The translations under genes and the position numbers were made by a program. Shown here one piece after another: positions 8,239 through 16,692 of a stretch of DNA of 64,000 nt (within the stretch, counting starts at the first letter, position 1; each line of letters starts with the position of its first letter). The stretch is from Streptomyces xinghaiensis S187 (GTDB lineage Bacteria; Actinomycetota; Actinomycetes; Streptomycetales; Streptomycetaceae): NCBI RefSeq assembly GCF_000220705.2, contig NZ_CP023202.1, positions 2,914,001-2,978,000 of the forward strand, given 5' to 3'. The notes beneath the pieces were generated by a model. The model did not search any database. It had not been told where the DNA came from and saw only the letters and a list, made by a program, of their open reading frames with translations.

Positions 8239-9123
8239 CTACCGCCCGGCCGCCCCCGCGGCGGCCGCCGCCCCCGGCAGGCTCCGCTTGTTGCGGGCCG
8301 CCAGATTGCGGGCCGCCAGCTGGTCGTCGGCCGGGTAGCCGACCTCCTCCAGGGTCAGCCCGTGCGGCCGCACGACGTTGACCGCCGAGTGGCGGACCCG
8401 CCCCGCCAGGACCTCGGCCGGGAAGCCCACCGGCCGGTGCCCGTCGCCCACCAGCAGCATGGACCCCACCAGCGCACGCACCATGTTGTGGCAGAAGGCA
8501 TCCGCGCGCACGGTCGCCACCGCCAGCCCGGCGTCCTCCCCCCCCGGGCCGGGCCGCTCCCAGTGCAGGTCGAGCAGCGTCCGGATGGTGGTCGCGCCCT
8601 CGCGCTTCTTGCAGTACGCGGCGAAGTCGTGCTCCCCGAGCAGCCTGGCCGCGGCCTCGTTCATCAGATCGACGTCCACCGGCCGGTCGTGCCACAGAAC
8701 GTGACCGCGCCGCAGCGGATCCACACCACCGCGGTGATCGCCGACCCGGTAGGCGTAACGCCGCCAGATCGCCGAGAACCGGGCGTTGAAGTGCGGCGGC
8801 GCCTCGCTCACCCGCCAGACCCGCACATCGTGCGGCAGCCGCCCCGCGAGCCGCCGCAGCAGCTTCCCGCCGTGCTCGGCCCAGACCTCCTCCGCCAGAT
8901 CGACGTGGGCGACCTGGCCCCGGGCGTGCACTCCGGCGTCCGTGCGCCCGGCCACGGTCAGCTCGACCGGGTACGGCAGCCGCATCACGACCCGCAGCGC
9001 GTCCTCCAGCTCCCCCTGGACCGTGCGCCGCTCGCGCTGCCGCGCCCAGCCCGAGAAGTCCTTCCCGTCGTAGGAAAGGTCCAGCCGCACCCGTACCTGT
9101 CCCGGCTCAACGTCGTCACTCAT
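8239..9123 (-). CDS. truA: tRNA pseudouridine synthase A
   Basis: TruA makes pseudouridine at positions 38-40 of the tRNA anticodon arm. The 294-residue protein has the family start (SYDGKDFSGWARQ) and the catalytic aspartate D62 in GRTDAGVHA, followed by conserved segments such as FNARFSAIWRRYAYRV. It has the family's length plus a small Ala-rich tail. It lies 111 bases after rplQ, the usual place at the end of the alpha operon in actinobacteria. A hairpin separates the two, so it may be partly uncoupled from the ribosomal genes. Confidence 0.95.
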   Translation of the reverse strand: MSDDVEPGQVRVRLDLSYDGKDFSGWARQRERRTVQGELEDALRVVMRLPYPVELTVAGRTDAGVHARGQVAHVDLAEEVWAEHGGKLLRRLAGRLPHDVRVWRVSEAPPHFNARFSAIWRRYAYRVGDHRGGVDPLRRGHVLWHDRPVDVDLMNEAAARLLGEHDFAAYCKKREGATTIRTLLDLHWERPGPGGEDAGLAVATVRADAFCHNMVRALVGSMLLVGDGHRPVGFPAEVLAGRVRHSAVNVVRPHGLTLEEVGYPADDQLAARNLAARNKRSLPGAAAAAGAAGR

Positions 9124-9149
9124 CCGAAGATCCTCTCACCAGACGCGGA

Positions 9150-9183
9150 ACGGGCCCGCCCCAGAGAACTGGAGCGGGCCCGT
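9150..9183 (-). terminator. Hairpin after rplQ
   Basis: Perfect 10-bp arms (ACGGGCCCGC at 9150-9159 and its complement at 9174-9183) surround a loop that can itself pair (CCAG/CTGG). It lies between rplQ and truA and probably ends or attenuates the alpha operon transcript. Confidence 0.6.
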
Positions 9184-9234
9184 CCGTACAGCCTGCTGTG
9201 GCAGCCGGCCGTGGAGCGGAAGGCGGCGCCTGGA

Positions 9235-9786
9235 TCAGGCGTCCTTCTTCTCCTCGCCGGACTCCGTGGCCTCGGCGGCCTCGGCCTCGGCGGTCGGAGC
9301 CTCGGACTCGGCGGCAGCCGCCTCGCCCTGGTCCTTCTTGAGGTCCGCGACAGCCTGGTCACCGGCGGCGTCCTTGGCGGAACGCTTGGTGGCGGCCTCG
9401 GCCTCACCGACAGCGGTCTGCTGCACGGTCAGCGCCTCGACCAGCTCGATGACGGCCATCGAGGCATTGTCACCGCGACGGTTGCCGATCTTGGTGATCC
9501 GGGTGTAGCCACCCGGACGGTTCTCGTACCGCGGGCCGATCTCCGTGAACAGGGTGTGGACGACACCCTTGTCGCGGACCGTCTGGAGCACCTGGCGGCG
9601 GTTGTGAAGGTCGCCCTTCTTCGCCTTGGTGATCAGACGCTCGGCCACCGGGCGCAGCCGGCGGGCCTTGGCCTCGGTGGTGGTGATGCGGCCGTGCTCG
9701 AAGAGCGCGGTGGCGAGGTTCGCCAGCATCAGCCGCTCGTGCGCGGCGCTGCCGCCCAGACGGGCACCCTTGGCGGGCTTCGGCAT
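9235..9786 (-). CDS. rplQ: 50S ribosomal protein L17
   Basis: The 183-residue protein starts MPKPAKGARLGGSAAHERL and has the conserved L17 core (KARRLRPVAERLITKAKKGD). The ATG at 9786 follows a GAGGAG ribosome binding site. An upstream in-frame extension is not used. After about residue 125 a long Ala/Glu-rich tail, typical of Streptomyces L17, doubles the usual bacterial length. L17 lines the peptide exit region of the 50S subunit. It is the last ribosomal gene of the alpha operon, 183 bases after rpoA. A small hairpin (CCCGGCAC/GTGCCGGG, 9923-9941) lies in that gap. Confidence 0.95.
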   Translation of the reverse strand: MPKPAKGARLGGSAAHERLMLANLATALFEHGRITTTEAKARRLRPVAERLITKAKKGDLHNRRQVLQTVRDKGVVHTLFTEIGPRYENRPGGYTRITKIGNRRGDNASMAVIELVEALTVQQTAVGEAEAATKRSAKDAAGDQAVADLKKDQGEAAAAESEAPTAEAEAAEATESGEEKKDA

Positions 9787-9969
9787 GTGTGTCTCCTCAG
9801 TCTCTGCACCGGCCGTATCAGGTACCGGTGTCAGTGTCCGTACGGGCTCGTGCCCGCCGGAACCCGGGAACCGGCGGTTCCCGGAGGCTTGCGTCCGGGC
9901 CGCGCGCCCGGCGGGGCGGCACCCCGGCACCCGGTGCCGGGACCACCACCCCGCCGGAGGCGGAACGGC

Positions 9970-10992
9970 TCAGTACTGCTCGGTCTCCACGAAGCCCGCG
10001 TCCGCGTCGTCGTCCGCCCCGAAGGCGTCAGCGGCGGCGGTCGGGTCGAATCCGGGCGGGCTGTCCTTGAGGGCCAGGCCCATGCCGGCCAGCTTCGCCT
10101 TGACCTCGTCGATCGACTTGGCACCGAAGTTGCGGATGTCCAGCAGATCGGCCTCGCTCCGCGCCACGAGCTCGCCCACGGAGTGGATGCCCTCGCGCTT
10201 GAGGCAGTTGTACGACCGGACCGTGAGCTCCAGCTCCTCGATCGGCAGCGCCAGATCGGCGGCCAGGGCGGCGTCCGTCGGCGACGGGCCCATGTCGATG
10301 CCCTCGGCGTCGATGTTGAGCTCGCGGGCCAGACCGAACAGCTCGACCAGGGTTTTGCCGGCCGACGCCATGGCGTCACGAGGACGCATGGCCTGCTTGG
10401 TCTCGACGTCGACGATCAGCTTGTCGAAGTCGGTCCGCTGCTCGACACGGGTCGCCTCGACCTTGTACGTGACCTTGAGCACCGGGCTGTAGATGGAGTC
10501 CACCGGGATCCGGCCGATCTCCTGGCCCAGCTGCTTGTTCTGGACGGCGGAGACGTAGCCGCGACCGCGCTCGACGGTCAGCTCCATCTCCAGCTTGCCC
10601 TTGCCGTTCAGCGTGGCGAGGACGAGGTCCGGGTTGTGCACCTCGACACCGGCCGGCGGCGCGATGTCCGCCGCCGTGACCAGCCCGGGGCCCTGCTTGC
10701 GCAGGTACATCACCACGGGCTCGTCGTGCTCGGAGGAGACGACGAGCTGCTTGATGTTGAGGATGAGGTCGGTGACGTCCTCCTTGACGCCCGGCACGGT
10801 CGTGAACTCGTGCAGGACCCCGTCGATCCGGATGCTGGTGACGGCGGCACCGGGGATCGAGGAGAGCAGCGTACGGCGGAGGGAGTTGCCGAGGGTGTAG
10901 CCGAAGCCCGGCTCCAGCGGCTCGATCACGAACCGGGAGCGGTATTCGTCGACGACCTCTTCGGTCAACGAGGGGCGCTGAGCGATCAGCAT
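9970..10992 (-). CDS. rpoA: RNA polymerase alpha subunit
   Basis: The 340-residue subunit has the N-terminal dimerisation domain (about 1-230, with EPGFGYTLGNSLRRTLLSSIPGAA split over 30-50) and a flexible linker. The C-terminal domain that contacts UP elements and activators contains ELTVRSYNCLKREGI and RNFGAKSIDEVKAKL. It ends with an acidic tail. It assembles the core enzyme with RpoB and RpoC, which are encoded at 38-46 kb in this window. It follows rpsD by a gap that holds a hairpin and the partial rpsD duplicate. Confidence 0.98.
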   Translation of the reverse strand: MLIAQRPSLTEEVVDEYRSRFVIEPLEPGFGYTLGNSLRRTLLSSIPGAAVTSIRIDGVLHEFTTVPGVKEDVTDLILNIKQLVVSSEHDEPVVMYLRKQGPGLVTAADIAPPAGVEVHNPDLVLATLNGKGKLEMELTVERGRGYVSAVQNKQLGQEIGRIPVDSIYSPVLKVTYKVEATRVEQRTDFDKLIVDVETKQAMRPRDAMASAGKTLVELFGLARELNIDAEGIDMGPSPTDAALAADLALPIEELELTVRSYNCLKREGIHSVGELVARSEADLLDIRNFGAKSIDEVKAKLAGMGLALKDSPPGFDPTAAADAFGADDDADAGFVETEQY

Positions 10993-11050
10993 GGATGTAC
11001 TCCTTCAGTCTTCGGCACCCGCTATTTGATGCCGGACAGTGCCAAGGATA

Positions 11051-11089
11051 CGGGCGGCCGCCGCGGGTCTCCCCCGCTTCGGCCGCCCG
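11051..11089 (-). terminator. Hairpin between rpsD and rpoA
   Basis: CGGGCGGCCG (11051-11060) pairs with CGGCCGCCCG (11080-11089), and the loop contains a further CGGG/CCCG stem. It lies inside the alpha operon, so it is more likely a partial terminator or processing site than a full stop. Confidence 0.5.
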
Positions 11090-11110
11090 CCCCTCAGCTG
11101 TTACGAGCCC

Positions 11111-11161
11111 TTACTTCGAGTAGAGCTCGACGATCAGCTGCTCCTGCACCTGGGTGTCGAT
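11111..11161 (-). repeat. Second copy of the rpsD 3' end (51 bp)
   Basis: This 51-base segment is identical to 11254-11304, the last 16 sense codons and the stop codon of rpsD. Identity begins exactly at the stop codon and ends after codon 17 from the end. Ninety-two unrelated bases (11162-11253) separate the copies, and the 143-base period is not a multiple of three. This copy has no start codon and is not a gene. The arrangement resembles the attL/attR pair left when an element integrates into the 3' end of a gene, or a local duplication. Confidence 0.9.
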
Positions 11162-11253
11162 GCTGCGATCCCCCGGGGAGCGATCCCCGTACCCCAAGCA
11201 GCGCGCGTGGCGCCGCCCGGGGAGAAGCCGCAGGAGCAGTCGGCTCACCCGGA

Positions 11254-11880
11254 TTACTTCGAGTAGAGCTCGACGATCAGCTGCTCCTGCACCTGGGTGT
11301 CGATCACCTGGCGCTCGGGCAGGCTGTGCACGAGGATCCGCATCTTCGACGGGATGGCCTCCAGCCACGCCGGAACGGTCTTCTCGCCGGCCTCCGCCCG
11401 AGCGACGACGAACGGCGTCAGCTCCAGCGAGGACTTGCGGACCTCGATGATGTCGTTCACGGACACGCGAGCCGACGGGATGTCGTTCTTGCGGCCGTTG
11501 ATGGTGATGTGACCGTGCTTGACCAGCTGACGGGCGTGGTCGCGGGACTTGGCGAAGCCCGCGCGGTAGACCACGTTGTCCAGCCGGGTCTCGAGGATGC
11601 GCAGCAGGTTCTCGCCGGTCTTGCCCTGCTTGCGGTTGGCTTCCTCGAAGTAACCACGGAACTGCTTCTCAAGGACACCGTAGATACGAGCGGCCTTCTG
11701 CTTCTCACGCTTCTGCAGCAGGTACTCGCTGTCCTTGGTGCGCCCGCGACCGTGCTCACCCGGGGGGTAAGGACGGATCTCGATCGGGCACTTCGCGCTC
11801 TCGCACTTGCTCCCCTTGAGGAAGAGCTTCTGCTTCTCCCGACGGCATCGCTTGCAGTCGGCCCCGGTGTAACGCGCCAT
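11254..11880 (-). CDS. rpsD: 30S ribosomal protein S4
   Basis: The 208-residue protein binds 16S rRNA early in 30S assembly. Its N-terminus has the four-cysteine zinc pattern (Cys 9, 12, 26, 31) of the zinc-containing S4 form. The S4 RNA-binding domain is at about 95-160 (RLDNVVYRAGFAKSRDHARQ). In many bacteria S4 also represses its own operon. The gene is intact. Its last 51 bases recur downstream at 11111-11161. It follows rpsK by 28 bases. Confidence 0.97.
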   Translation of the reverse strand: MARYTGADCKRCRREKQKLFLKGSKCESAKCPIEIRPYPPGEHGRGRTKDSEYLLQKREKQKAARIYGVLEKQFRGYFEEANRKQGKTGENLLRILETRLDNVVYRAGFAKSRDHARQLVKHGHITINGRKNDIPSARVSVNDIIEVRKSSLELTPFVVARAEAGEKTVPAWLEAIPSKMRILVHSLPERQVIDTQVQEQLIVELYSK

Positions 11881-11908
11881 TGTTTGTTTGTCTCCTACTT
11901 CAGCCGGC

Positions 11909-12313
11909 TCAGACGCGACGGCGCTTGGGCGGCCGGCATCCGTTGTGCGGGGTGGGGGTCACGTCCTGGATCGAGCCGACCTCGAGGCCGGTGGCCTGGA
12001 GGGAGCGGATCGCGGTCTCACGGCCGGAGCCGGGACCCTTGACGAAGACGTCGACCTTGCGCATGCCGTGCTCCTGCGCGCGGCGCGCGGCCGACTCGGC
12101 GGCCATCTGCGCGGCGAACGGGGTCGACTTGCGCGAGCCCTTGAAGCCGACGTGGCCGGCCGAGGCCCAGGAGATCACGTTGCCCGTGGGGTCGGTGATC
12201 GAGACGATGGTGTTGTTGAACGTGCTCTTGATGTGAGCGTGCCCGTGGGCGACGTTCTTCTTCTCCTTGCGGCGCACCTTCTTGGCGCCGGCCGTACGGC
12301 TCTTCGGAGGCAT
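11909..12313 (-). CDS. rpsK: 30S ribosomal protein S11
   Basis: This 134-residue protein has a basic N-terminus with KKVRRKEKKN, the core GHAHIKSTFNNTIVSITD and the C-terminal TPTPHNGCRPPKRRRV typical of S11. S11 sits on the 30S platform and contacts 16S rRNA near the mRNA exit. The ATG at 12313 has an AGGAG ribosome binding site. It lies between rpsM (102 bases) and rpsD. Confidence 0.97.
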   Translation of the reverse strand: MPPKSRTAGAKKVRRKEKKNVAHGHAHIKSTFNNTIVSITDPTGNVISWASAGHVGFKGSRKSTPFAAQMAAESAARRAQEHGMRKVDVFVKGPGSGRETAIRSLQATGLEVGSIQDVTPTPHNGCRPPKRRRV

Positions 12314-12415
12314 ACTCAGAAACTCCTGTGGAGGTGGTCGGTCCTACCTGCCGGACCGCGGTGACAGCGGACCCCGGGACGCATCCCGGAGGACCGCAGT
12401 GGCGTCCGGAGCGGA

Positions 12416-12796
12416 CTACTTCTTGCCCGGCTTCTTCTTGCCGGCGATCGCGCGACGCGGGCCCTTGCGGGTGCGGGCGTTGGTGCTCGTACGCTGACCG
12501 CGGACGGGCAGACCGCGGCGGTGGCGCAGACCCTGGTAGCTGCCGATCTCGACCTTGCGGCGGATGTCGGCCTGGATCTCGCGGCGGAGGTCACCCTCGG
12601 TCCTGAGGTTGGCGTCCACGTACTCGCGGATCTTGATCAGATCCTCTTCGGCCAGGTCCCGGACACGGGTGTCCGGGTTCACGCCCGTGGCGGCCAGCGT
12701 CTGCTGGGCCAGGGAGCGCCCGATACCGAAAACGTAGGTGAGGGCGACCTCGACGCGCTTCTCGCGCGGGAGGTCAACGCCGGAAAGGCGTGCCAT
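12416..12796 (-). CDS. rpsM: 30S ribosomal protein S13
   Basis: This 126-residue protein starts MARLSGVDLPREKRVEVAL and ends with the basic tail that touches tRNA in the A and P sites (GKKKPGKK). The motif GLRHRRGLPVRGQRT is diagnostic. A longer in-frame start is rejected because the conserved N-terminus and a GGAG site match the ATG at 12796. It is 163 bases after rpmJ. Confidence 0.97.
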   Translation of the reverse strand: MARLSGVDLPREKRVEVALTYVFGIGRSLAQQTLAATGVNPDTRVRDLAEEDLIKIREYVDANLRTEGDLRREIQADIRRKVEIGSYQGLRHRRGLPVRGQRTSTNARTRKGPRRAIAGKKKPGKK

Positions 12797-12959
12797 CGAT
12801 TGGCTCCTGATTGCATCGGAGGTCTTCCACAGCATCTCTCCCGGCGGCCCGGCCGCCGGGTCCCCGGCCTCCGCCGGGGGTGTCGTCCCTGCGCGAGGAA
12901 CGGATGACTGCGGTTCTGTCTGTGTTGCGTCGCGCGAACTGCTTCAGTGCGGGTCGGTG

Positions 12960-13073
12960 TCAGCCCTGGCGCTGCTTGTGGCGCAGGTTGTCACAGATGA
13001 CCATGACCCGGCCGTGACGGCGGATCACCTTGCACTTGTCGCAGATCTTCTTGACGCTCGGCTTGACCTTCAT
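12960..13073 (-). CDS. rpmJ: 50S ribosomal protein L36, zinc-binding form
   Basis: This 37-residue gene begins MKVKPSVKKICDKCKVIRR and ends RHKQRQG. The C-X2-C, later C and H residues form the zinc site of the C+ L36 type. It lies between infA and rpsM, its usual position. Confidence 0.96.
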   Translation of the reverse strand: MKVKPSVKKICDKCKVIRRHGRVMVICDNLRHKQRQG

Positions 13074-13134
13074 GGGATGTGAGGTTCTCCGGGTCGTGCG
13101 ACCGCACCGCCCGAAGGCGAAACGATCACGAGAT

Positions 13135-13356
13135 CTACTTGTAGCGGTAGACGATCCGGCCGCGCGTCAGGTCGTACGGAGAGAGCTCCACCACGACCCG
13201 GTCGTCGGGAAGGATACGGATGTAGTGCATCCGCATCTTGCCGCTGATGTGCGCGAGGACCTTGTGACCGTTCTGGAGCTCCACCTTGAACATGGCGTTC
13301 GGCAGAGACTCGATCACGGTGCCCTCGATCTCGATGGCACCTTGCTTCTTGGCCAC
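13135..13356 (-). CDS. infA: Translation initiation factor IF-1
   Basis: The 73-residue OB-fold protein starts MAKKQGAIEIEGTVIESLP and contains LAHISGKMRMHYIRI, both diagnostic of IF-1. IF-1 binds the 30S A site during initiation. The ATG has a GAAAGGCG site. A good -10 box (TAGACT) lies about 72 bases upstream, so infA probably heads its own transcript for infA-rpmJ-rpsM-rpsK-rpsD-rpoA-rplQ. Confidence 0.97.
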   Translation of the reverse strand: MAKKQGAIEIEGTVIESLPNAMFKVELQNGHKVLAHISGKMRMHYIRILPDDRVVVELSPYDLTRGRIVYRYK

Positions 13357-13427
13357 GCTTCGCCTTTCGAATCGGCTACCTTGATCGGCTCACGGCATGC
13401 CCGAGGACAGGCGTGACCCGACGTGTC

Positions 13428-13457
13428 AGTCTACGCGACGGCAACCGGAAAGACTAA
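13428..13457 (-). promoter_or_regulatory. Promoter of the infA-alpha operon
   Basis: On the minus strand TTAGTC (13457-13452) and TAGACT (13433-13428) are 18 bases apart. The -10 box is excellent and the -35 box weak. The predicted start is near 13421, with a leader of about 65 bases before infA. Confidence 0.5.
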
Positions 13458-13548
13458 TCAGGATTCCCCCGTGCGGAGATCCTTATGCCTCCGCGCCGCC
13501 GCCGGTCTTGTCGCTCCGCCCCGGCCCTCCGCGGCCGGGGGCGCCGGC

Positions 13549-14391
13549 TCAGGATCCGGCGCAGGGGTCCGGGGCCGTCGTGATCCCGTACTCCGCCAGC
13601 TTGGCCCGGCCGCCGTCGAAGGCGGTGAGCACCAGCGGTCCCTCCTCGGTGAGGGCCACCGAGTGCTCCCAGTGGCTGCTCCAGCTGCCGTCGTCGGTCT
13701 TGACGGTCCACTCGTCGGCGAGGACGTGCGTCCTGGGAGTGCCGAGACTCACCATCGGCTCGATCGCGATGCAGAAGCCGGGCACCAGGCGCGGGCCGCG
13801 GCCGCGCTTGCGGTCGACGTAGTTCAGCAGATGCGGGTCCATGTGCATCTCCGAGCCGATGCCGTGGCCGCCGTAGTCCTGGATGATCCCGTACTTGCCG
13901 CCGGACGGACGGGGCTGGCGGCGGATGTAGCCCTCGATCGCCTTGGAGATGTCCACCAGGCGGTTGCCCTGCTTCACCGCGGCGATGCCGGCCCACATCG
14001 ACTCCTCGGTGACCCGGCTGAGCTCCACGAGCTCCGGCGCGTGGCCTCCGCCGACGAAGACGGTGAGGGCGGCGTCGCCGTGCCAGCCCGCGATCACCGC
14101 TCCGGCGTCGATGGAGATGATGTCGCCGTCGCGCAGCACGGTCGTGGTGTCCGGGATGCCGTGCACCACCACGTCGTTGACCGAGGTGCAGATGGTCGCC
14201 GGGAATCCGCCGTAGCCCAGGAAGTTGGACTTGGCGCCGTGCTCGGCCAGCACCTTGCGGGCGATGTCGTCGAGGTCCTTGGTCGTCGCCCCCGGGACCG
14301 CCGCCGCCCGGCACGCCTCATGGATGCGCGCGACGACCAGCCCGGCCTCGCGCATCTTCGCGATCTGCTCCGGGGTCTTGATCTCCACCAT
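13549..14391 (-). CDS. map: Methionine aminopeptidase, type I
   Basis: This 280-residue enzyme removes the initiator methionine from new proteins. Type I family segments are present: GYGGFPATICTSVNDVVVHG, the metal ligands Asp in IDAGAVIAGWHGDAALT, GHGIGSEMHMDP and the Glu in AIEPM and VALTEEG. Its length matches the extended actinobacterial form. It follows adk after a gap of 121 bases that holds a strong hairpin, so it is probably transcribed separately from secY-adk. It precedes infA, as usual in streptomycetes. Confidence 0.97.
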   Translation of the reverse strand: MVEIKTPEQIAKMREAGLVVARIHEACRAAAVPGATTKDLDDIARKVLAEHGAKSNFLGYGGFPATICTSVNDVVVHGIPDTTTVLRDGDIISIDAGAVIAGWHGDAALTVFVGGGHAPELVELSRVTEESMWAGIAAVKQGNRLVDISKAIEGYIRRQPRPSGGKYGIIQDYGGHGIGSEMHMDPHLLNYVDRKRGRGPRLVPGFCIAIEPMVSLGTPRTHVLADEWTVKTDDGSWSSHWEHSVALTEEGPLVLTAFDGGRAKLAEYGITTAPDPCAGS

Positions 14392-14456
14392 GGGGGCGCC
14401 TTCCGCCTTCCGTCGTCACCGGATCCGTTCACCGTCCGGTCCGTGCGTACACAACA

Positions 14457-14500
14457 ACGGTACGGCCGCGATGCCCCGAGGGGCGCCGCGGCCGTACCGT
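14457..14500 (-). terminator. Terminator after adk
   Basis: Arms of 14 bp (ACGGTACGGCCGCG, 14457-14470, and its perfect complement, 14487-14500) enclose a GCCCC/GGGGC inner stem. On the minus strand it is followed by TTGTTGTG. It separates secY-adk from map. Confidence 0.7.
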
Positions 14501-14512
14501 ACTTCTCTGCTC

Positions 14513-15169
14513 TCAGACCGCCTGGCGGTCGAGTGCCGCCATCGCCCGCTCGGTGACCTCGGCCACCTTGCCGAGCGCCGAGATCGTGACCACCAGGCCC
14601 TGGGCCCGGTAGTAGTCGATGATCGGCTCGGTCTCCCGGTGGTAGACCTCCAGCCGCTTGCGGACGGTCTCCTCGCGGTCGTCCTCACGCTGGTAGAGCT
14701 CGCCACCGCACTCGTCGCAGACGCCGTCGGTCTTCGGCTTCTTGTACTCGACGTGGTAGGTGTGCGCGCTGTCGCTGCGGCAGGTCCGCCGGCCGGCGAT
14801 CCGCTTCACGACCTCGTCCTCGGGGACCTCCAGGTCCAGCACGCCGTCCAGGCTGATGTCCTGTGCGGCGAGGATCTCGTCGAGCGCCTTGGCCTGGTCG
14901 AGATTGCGCGGGAAGCCGTCCAGCAGAAAGCCCTCGGCGGCGTCCGCCTGGCTCATGCGGTCCTTCGCCATTCCGACCGTCACCTCGTCGGGGACGAGTT
15001 CCCCGGCCTTCATGAACTCCTGCGCCTGTTTGCCGAGGGGCGTGCCCTGGCTGATGTTGGCGCGGAAGAGATCACCGGTGGAGATGTGCGGAATGGAGAG
15101 ATTCTTGGCCAGGTACGCGGCCTGCGTACCCTTTCCGGCGCCAGGCGGCCCGACGAGGACGATTCGCAT
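14513..15169 (-). CDS. adk: Adenylate kinase
   Basis: The 218-residue kinase interconverts ATP + AMP and 2 ADP. The P-loop GPPGAGKGT is at residues 7-15, followed by ISTGDLFRANI, GFPRNLDQA and a long-form LID domain at about 125-165. The LID has C-X2-D then C-X2-C (CDEC), a metal-binding variant in which one cysteine is replaced. The start codon overlaps the secY stop by one base (TGATG), so translation is probably coupled. Confidence 0.97.
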   Translation of the reverse strand: MRIVLVGPPGAGKGTQAAYLAKNLSIPHISTGDLFRANISQGTPLGKQAQEFMKAGELVPDEVTVGMAKDRMSQADAAEGFLLDGFPRNLDQAKALDEILAAQDISLDGVLDLEVPEDEVVKRIAGRRTCRSDSAHTYHVEYKKPKTDGVCDECGGELYQREDDREETVRKRLEVYHRETEPIIDYYRAQGLVVTISALGKVAEVTERAMAALDRQAV

Positions 15170-16485
15170 CAGCGGAGGAACCCTTCGTAGTTACGCTGCT
15201 GAAGCTGGCTCTCGATCTGCTTCACCGTCTCCAGACCGACACCCACGATGATGAGGATGCTGGTTCCGCCGAAGGGGAAGTTCTGATCGGCGTTGAACAG
15301 AACCAGTGCCACCGTTGGCACCAATGCGATCAAGCCCAGGTACAGCGAGCCCGGCCACGTGATGCGGTTGAGCACGTAGCTCAAGTACTCAGCGGTCGGA
15401 CGTCCAGCCCGGATGCCCGGGATGAAGCCACCATACTTCTTCATGTTGTCGGCGACTTCTTCGGGGTTGAAGGTGATCGCCACATAGAAGAACGCGAAGA
15501 AGATAATCATCACAAAGTAGACGATGATGTACATCGCGCTGTCGGGTGAGACCAGATTCGCCTGAATCCAAGTCGCCCACCCGGCGGTGGAGTTGCTGAA
15601 CTGGACCAGCAGGGCCGGAATGTAGAGCAGCGAGGCCGCGAAGATGACGGGAATCACACCCGCCTGGTTCACCTTCAACGGAATGTAGGTGGACGTACCG
15701 CCATAGGACCGGCGGCCGATCATGCGCTTCGCGTACTGCACCGGAATACGGCGCTGTGCCTGCTCGACGAAGACCACGAGCCCCACCATCGCCAGACCGA
15801 CCAGGATCACGGCGCCGAACTCCAGCCAGCCGTCCATGATCTTGCCCGAGAGCTTGATCTGCCACAGCGAACCGGTGAAGCCGGCGGCGATCGCGATGAA
15901 CATCAGGATCGACATGCCGTTGCCGATGCCGCGGTCCGTGATGAGCTCGCCGAGCCACATCACCAGGGCGGTGCCGGCGGTCATGGTGATGACCATGTTC
16001 ATGGTCGTGAAGATCGACTGGTCCGGGATGATCTCGGACGCCCGGTCACAGCCCGGGAAGAGCGAGCCGCTGCGGGCGGTGGCCACCAGGCCCGTGCCCT
16101 GCAGAACACCGAGCGCCACGGTCAGATAGCGGGTGTACTGCGTGATCTTCGCCTGGCCGCTCTGGCCCTCCTTCTTCAGGGCCTCGAGCCGCGGAATCAC
16201 CACCACGAGCAGCTGCAGAATGATGCTGGCCGTGATGTACGGCATGATGCCGAGGGCGAAAATCGTCAGCTGCAGCAGTGCGCCGCCGCTGAACATGTTG
16301 ACCAGGCCGAAGAGATCGCCGCCCTGGCCCTTCGCCGCATCCATGCAGTAGTTGACGTTGACGTAGCTGACCCCGGGGACCGGAATATGGGCCCCGAGTC
16401 GGAAGAGCACGATGATGCCCAACGTGAACAGCAGCTTCTTGCGCAGGTCGGGCGTCTTGAACGCCCGGGCGAACGCGGTGAGCAC
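15169..16485 (-). CDS. secY: Protein translocase subunit SecY
   Basis: This 438-residue channel has ten predicted helices. It starts FKTPDLRKKLLFTLGIIVLF and contains GIMPYITASIILQLL and, near the C-terminus, GLIALVP and GVGLETVKQIESQLQQRNYEGF. It forms the SecYEG pore with SecE, whose gene is at 50.4 kb. The GTG at 16485 is preceded by GGAGG. A 17-bp hairpin separates it from rplO, so secY-adk is probably a transcription unit of its own in addition to any read-through. Confidence 0.98.
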   Translation of the reverse strand: MLTAFARAFKTPDLRKKLLFTLGIIVLFRLGAHIPVPGVSYVNVNYCMDAAKGQGGDLFGLVNMFSGGALLQLTIFALGIMPYITASIILQLLVVVIPRLEALKKEGQSGQAKITQYTRYLTVALGVLQGTGLVATARSGSLFPGCDRASEIIPDQSIFTTMNMVITMTAGTALVMWLGELITDRGIGNGMSILMFIAIAAGFTGSLWQIKLSGKIMDGWLEFGAVILVGLAMVGLVVFVEQAQRRIPVQYAKRMIGRRSYGGTSTYIPLKVNQAGVIPVIFAASLLYIPALLVQFSNSTAGWATWIQANLVSPDSAMYIIVYFVMIIFFAFFYVAITFNPEEVADNMKKYGGFIPGIRAGRPTAEYLSYVLNRITWPGSLYLGLIALVPTVALVLFNADQNFPFGGTSILIIVGVGLETVKQIESQLQQRNYEGFLR

Positions 16486-16631
16486 GGTGCCTCCTGCGCC
16501 CCCCGCGCCAGGCGCGAGAGGTGACGGTCTTGAGGGTCGACGGATACAAAGCAGTCAATAGCCGCGGAGGCACACGCCACGCGGACAGTAACGCACGCCA
16601 CCTTACCGGCGGACGTGCCCCGGGCGGAACG

Positions 16632-16670
16632 ACCAACCGGGGATGCCCCGTTAGGGCATCCCCGGTTGGT
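16632..16670 (-). terminator. 17-bp perfect hairpin between rplO and secY
   Basis: ACCAACCGGGGATGCCC (16632-16648) is perfectly complementary to 16654-16670, with a 5-base loop. It lies 23 bases after the rplO stop. Stem strength and position suggest a terminator or strong attenuator at the end of the spc ribosomal genes. Confidence 0.75.
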
Positions 16671-16692
16671 CCGTTCAAGCGGCCCGGCGAAC

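Noticed and set aside
8077..12042. Long plus-strand frame across truA, rplQ, rpoA and rpsD
   Set aside because: It is antisense to conserved genes, is rich in Arg/Leu/Gly/His, and matches no family.
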